DNA of 64,000 bases from Lingula anatina. Taxonomy: Eukaryota; Brachiopoda; Lingulata; Lingulida; Lingulidae. The position numbers and the translations under genes are program-made. Location of the stretch: the NCBI RefSeq assembly GCF_001039355.2, contig NW_019773759.1, positions 48,160-112,159 of the forward strand. Reading direction: 5' to 3'. Below are positions 61,242 to 64,000 of this stretch, in pieces; position 1 is the first letter of the stretch; each line of letters starts with the position of its first letter. The notes beneath the pieces were generated by a model. It was not told the DNA's origin and ran no database searches. It worked only from the letters and a program-made list of their open reading frames with translations.

Positions 61242-62883
61242 ATGGCAGGCAGAGTAAAGAATACAATATCTTTCGTGAAAAGCATATATAAAGATGACTT
61301 TAGATGGTATGTAACAAAAATATTTTTCACCAGTGTTTGGTCATTTTGAGCCTGGTAGATTTTTTTACTTAAATCTGTACAGAAAATTGTATATGATGGC
61401 ATATAATAATACATTGCATAATTTACATTATGGCTTGATCATGGCATAGGCGACACACAAATCGAAACATGATTTATTTTAGCAGGGATTAAGTGGCATA
61501 TAAAGGGCAAAAAGTTCAATATAAAGGATAATTTGTCAGGTTAAAATCCGTTCTTATTATCCAAATGATCAAATGATGGCCAAGAAAGGTAAGGTCGTTG
61601 ATGTAGTTGTTCTCCTACTGTAACTTTGCCCCTCTTTGGGTTGGTTTCTGGTTGAAGTTGGTCTGGCAGCACCCTGAGCTTCACAGATAACTTGACACTA
61701 ACCTCTTCACAATAGCCTATCTTCATCGTGTCAAGTTACCTCTGACGAAAATAGTTTGACCTAGTTTATATAAGCCAATCGAATCCAAGTTTCAAAATTT
61801 TTCACCAAACTTTGGTGAAAACGCTGATTGGTTGACCGTCAATCGGTAATCCTCGGCTGATTCCGCAAGCTCCATACTAACAACAAAGTTATTGTCGAGT
61901 GCGGAGACATCCGAGTAGTGCCGAGTGCATAACCGTACACAAAGAAAGCATGGCGTCTTCTACGAGTGACTACGTAAAATAATGTGTTATCTCTTGATTC
62001 TTTGCAAAATATGAGTATATCGGAATTGAAACCAGAGCAGTTTGAGGCCCTGCATCATTATCTACTGAGGGATGATGTATTTTGCGTGCTGCCCACAGGT
62101 TACGGCAAGTCCCTGATATTGAGCCTTATCTCTGATTGGTCCGGATTTGAACAAAGCGCGCTTTGACTCGTTTGCGTTCATTGGCTAGATCGTTCAATGA
62201 GTCATTGAGTGCGGGCTTTAAATTTGATTGGCGGGCGGCGGGGGCAATTGAATGTGGTCAGAGGTAACTTGACACGATGAAGATAGGCTATTGTGAAGAG
62301 GTTAGTGTCAAATTATCTCTGAAGCTCAGGGTGTCTGGCAGTGAACATGCCTCAACATTAAATAAAGGTCTCAAAAGAGGAAAATTGACCAAATTGTGGA
62401 TTTAAAAGGTACTAGTGCCTGTGATGTAATTATTATTGGATGGTGTAATTAGTATGAACAGTCTTCAACAGGAAAATTGCACAAAATTCATGCAGTGCTA
62501 CACATGTAACAGTGTACATATAAAAAATCTCCAGTATGAGAGCTAACGCGTGAATATTGTGCTGCTAGGAATTGACTGACCATGAGTACCTGATCTTGCA
62601 TAAGTTGAAGCATTGTTTTACTTCATTGTAAGTCCAGCAAAATTTATTTTTTTCCTCTCACTGTATTTGATAACACACTTTTGGATGGATCTGTCACCAG
62701 GACATTCACTCTCTCTTTAAATTAATACTCGGTACATACTGTAACCAGTATGAATTATCAGTTTTTTATTCCTTTTACAGGTCAATAGTGAAGAGTGCAG
62801 TAGTATTTCTGGGTGGAGTTTTACTAATCCAGACCATTGCTAATTTGGAACCAGAGCCATTACCAGCAGCTCCCCAAGCTTAG
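61242..62883 (+). CDS. TOM6-like mitochondrial outer-membrane import subunit (55 aa, two coding exons)
   Basis: Exons 61242-61306 and 62781-62883 (TAG 62881-62883) join across a codon for Trp (TG|G). The 55-residue protein starts MAGRVKNTISFVKSIYKDDF. It has a basic amphipathic N-terminus, one hydrophobic segment (about 25-43, IVKSAVVFLGGVLLIQTIAN) and a Pro/Ala tail. The pattern (surface helix, Tyr then Asp-Phe-Arg, single anchor, short C-tail) and size resemble TOMM6, which stabilises the TOM pore. Identity is modest, so this is a family-level suggestion. A third, non-coding exon probably follows (donor at 62889, acceptor at 63028-63029, poly(A) signal AATAAA 63343-63348). Intron 1 hosts a 665-bp transposable element. 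Confidence 0.72.
61670..62334. mobile_element. 665-bp DNA element with 77-bp terminal inverted repeats and 8-bp target duplication
   Basis: Left terminus 61670-61746 (starts CACCCTGAGCTTC) and right terminus 62258-62334 (ends GAAGCTCAGGGTG) are inverted copies differing at two of 77 positions. TCTGGCAG flanks both ends (61662-61669, 62335-62342). Each terminus contains its own small inversion AACTTGACAC...GTGTCAAGTT, a plausible transposase-binding arrangement. Long termini with an 8-bp duplication fit Mutator-like, hAT or similar superfamilies. No transposase is present, so it is non-autonomous. The cargo includes the 5' part of a RecQ-like helicase frame. Confidence 0.9.
61951..62166 (+). 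pseudogene. RecQ-type helicase N-terminal fragment inside the element
   Basis: An open frame at 61984-62166 encodes SELKPEQFEALHHYLL and then VFCVLPTGYGKSLI, the Q-motif-like lead-in and Walker A (GYGKS) of RecQ-family helicases. It stops after SDWSGFEQSAL, far short of the DEAH box and remaining helicase motifs. A possible original start (ATGGCGTCTTCTACGAGTGA, from 61951) is closed by TAA at 61981. It is a truncated, non-functional piece carried between the element's termini. Confidence 0.8.
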
Positions 62884-62888
62884 ACCAG

Positions 62889-63365
62889 GTAAATTATACA
62901 TAGCAGTACTAAAAATTAATAATTTACTATAAAGTTCTTATATAAGAAATGATTGAAGTTTTAACAGTGACATGAAAAAAAGACATTTGATTTAAAAAAA
63001 GTTTCATTCACCTTCCTTTGATATTTCAGGCAAGGATATTTATGCAATGGAAATATCACAGTTAAAAGGAAATTGAAACCTCAGGGATACATCTGGCATG
63101 ACAAAAATATAAATGATAAAAGACTTGAGACATTTTGCAGTGGTTTTAAGACACTGAACCCAGAGATGGAGGTTTCAAGTGCTGTGATTGGAAAGAGACA
63201 GCTATCTAAATACTAAATTTGGATAAAACCAGCACTTGGACTTTGGAATAGACTTGAGATGTATTGGGGAAAAATAATTTTAATGTAAAAAATTACATAA
63301 ACAATACATATACATTTGTGTGGTGTAACATGTTTATATACGAATAAAGGTATGTTCTAAATCTG
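62889..63365 (+). other. 3' UTR intron and last exon of the TOM6-like gene
   Basis: Donor AG|GTAAAT at 62889 lies five bases after the stop codon. The acceptor TATTTCAG ends at 63029. The exon runs to the AATAAA at 63343-63348. No conserved coding is seen in it. Confidence 0.55.
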
Positions 63366-64000
63366 AAATGCACTGCTTATTAGTACCACCAGCGTATACG
63401 CTGGCGGTACTCATGGTTTTAGTCCCGGCCCGTCTCGTACAGCTCCGCCGGCTCCTGCGGCTCCGCAGTCGGGCGCCGGAAACAAGTCACCGTTACCGCT
63501 TCTCCTCCTAGACCGCCAGGACCTGTGTCCCCATCTCTTGGATTTAGTTCACATATGATCTCAACTTGAACACCCTGGTTTTTTTGTCTCTGTCGGTACA
63601 TTGGCCTGGGCGTGACACTTGTTGAAACGCACCCTTGTCAAAATTTTTGAAAATTCAAGGCTAAATATCTCCCAAACCAAAGGAATTATGGGAAAAATTA
63701 CCACAGAAGCCTGACCGAAAGTCATATCTGGAGATTCCAAATATGCCCTTAGATTTGACTTTTGACCTTTTTTTCAAGGTCAAACAAGCCAAAATTTTCT
63801 AAAAATGGGAATTTTCTGCAAAAAAATATTTGTTTGTGCTATTTTTTGGAAACTACACAGATCTAAGCTCTCCTGTTATAGTGAGGGGTTACAATTGGGG
63901 ACTCCTTTCATCTTTGGGAGTTTGGGGTCAATCGGTGCATTTTCACGGGAGAAGCAGCCATTAGATACCGAAACTGAAAACTTGCTTTTATTCTGGAATG
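63366..64000. other. Right edge: palindrome and GC-rich block, gene not recognised
   Basis: A near-perfect 28-bp palindrome (63383-63410, core CCAGCGTATACGCTGG) leads into a GC-rich stretch (63417-63500) unlike its surroundings. A 60-codon frame on the minus strand (63419-63601) is rich in Gly, Pro, Arg and Glu but matches nothing I know. The remainder is AT-rich with GACC/GGTC-type motifs (TTGACCTTTTTTTCAAGGTCAA). It may be the edge of a repeat continuing off the window. Confidence 0.45.

Noticed and set aside
61984-62166. Possible functional small RecQ helicase gene
   Set aside because: Only the Walker A region is present, it ends in a stop within the transposon, and no downstream helicase motif or splice donor continues it.
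63419-63601. Gly/Pro/Arg-rich 60-codon frame at the right edge
   Set aside because: Composition bias explains the open frame; no motif or splice context.
1-64000. CRISPR arrays, tRNA or rRNA genes, prokaryotic operons
   Set aside because: None seen; all direct repeats are microsatellites, minisatellite, MITEs or the tandem gene duplication.

Overview
This window is AT-rich, intron-dense animal nuclear DNA: genes split into 5 to 21 exons with GT-AG introns, AATAAA signals, many microsatellites and MITEs, and one assembly gap. The proteins recognised (mitochondrial phosphate carrier, histidine ammonia-lyase, a TOM6-like protein, medium-chain zinc dehydrogenases) fit an invertebrate. I favour a lophotrochozoan such as a mollusc, with an invertebrate deuterostome as the alternative; the sequence alone does not settle this.

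Layout. (1) 1-8400, plus strand: two copies of the mitochondrial phosphate carrier SLC25A3. Copy A shows only its last four coding exons, because its 5' part lies off the left edge. Copy B has five coding exons and lacks only a recognisable first exon. (2) 8993-30510: three closely related ten-exon zinc alcohol dehydrogenase genes on the minus strand (ADH1, ADH2, ADH3). Each has a phosphate-carrier copy beyond its 3' end: intact B next to ADH1, a broken copy (C) next to ADH2, and only a last-exon relic (D) next to ADH3. This marks a tandem segmental duplication of a [carrier 3' part + ADH] unit in which only the ADH stayed functional. (3) 32881-43901: a fourth, older and much longer ADH with the same ten-exon architecture. 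(4) 46952-60862: a complete 21-exon histidine ammonia-lyase gene (667 aa, with the ASG triad that forms the MIO cofactor), minus strand. (5) 61242-63365: a small TOM6-like gene on the plus strand, head-to-head with the ammonia-lyase across 379 bp.

Mobile DNA. The clearest element sits in intron 1 of the TOM6-like gene. It is 665 bp long, with 77-bp terminal inverted repeats (two mismatches), an 8-bp target duplication, and the beginning of a RecQ-type helicase inside, which looks like a captured fragment. A TA-flanked MITE sits in ADH3 only and so postdates the duplication. A foldback MITE family occurs three times, and two copies share an identical 137-nt block.

Function. I see no operon-like or defence-like system. 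The carrier imports phosphate into mitochondria, the TOM6-like protein belongs to the outer-membrane import pore, the ammonia-lyase starts histidine breakdown (histidine to urocanate), and the ADHs are predicted cytosolic NAD-dependent oxidoreductases of unknown substrate. All coding sequences listed were joined exon by exon by eye; exon lengths and phases agree among paralogues, which strongly supports the boundaries. No tRNA, rRNA or CRISPR array was seen.
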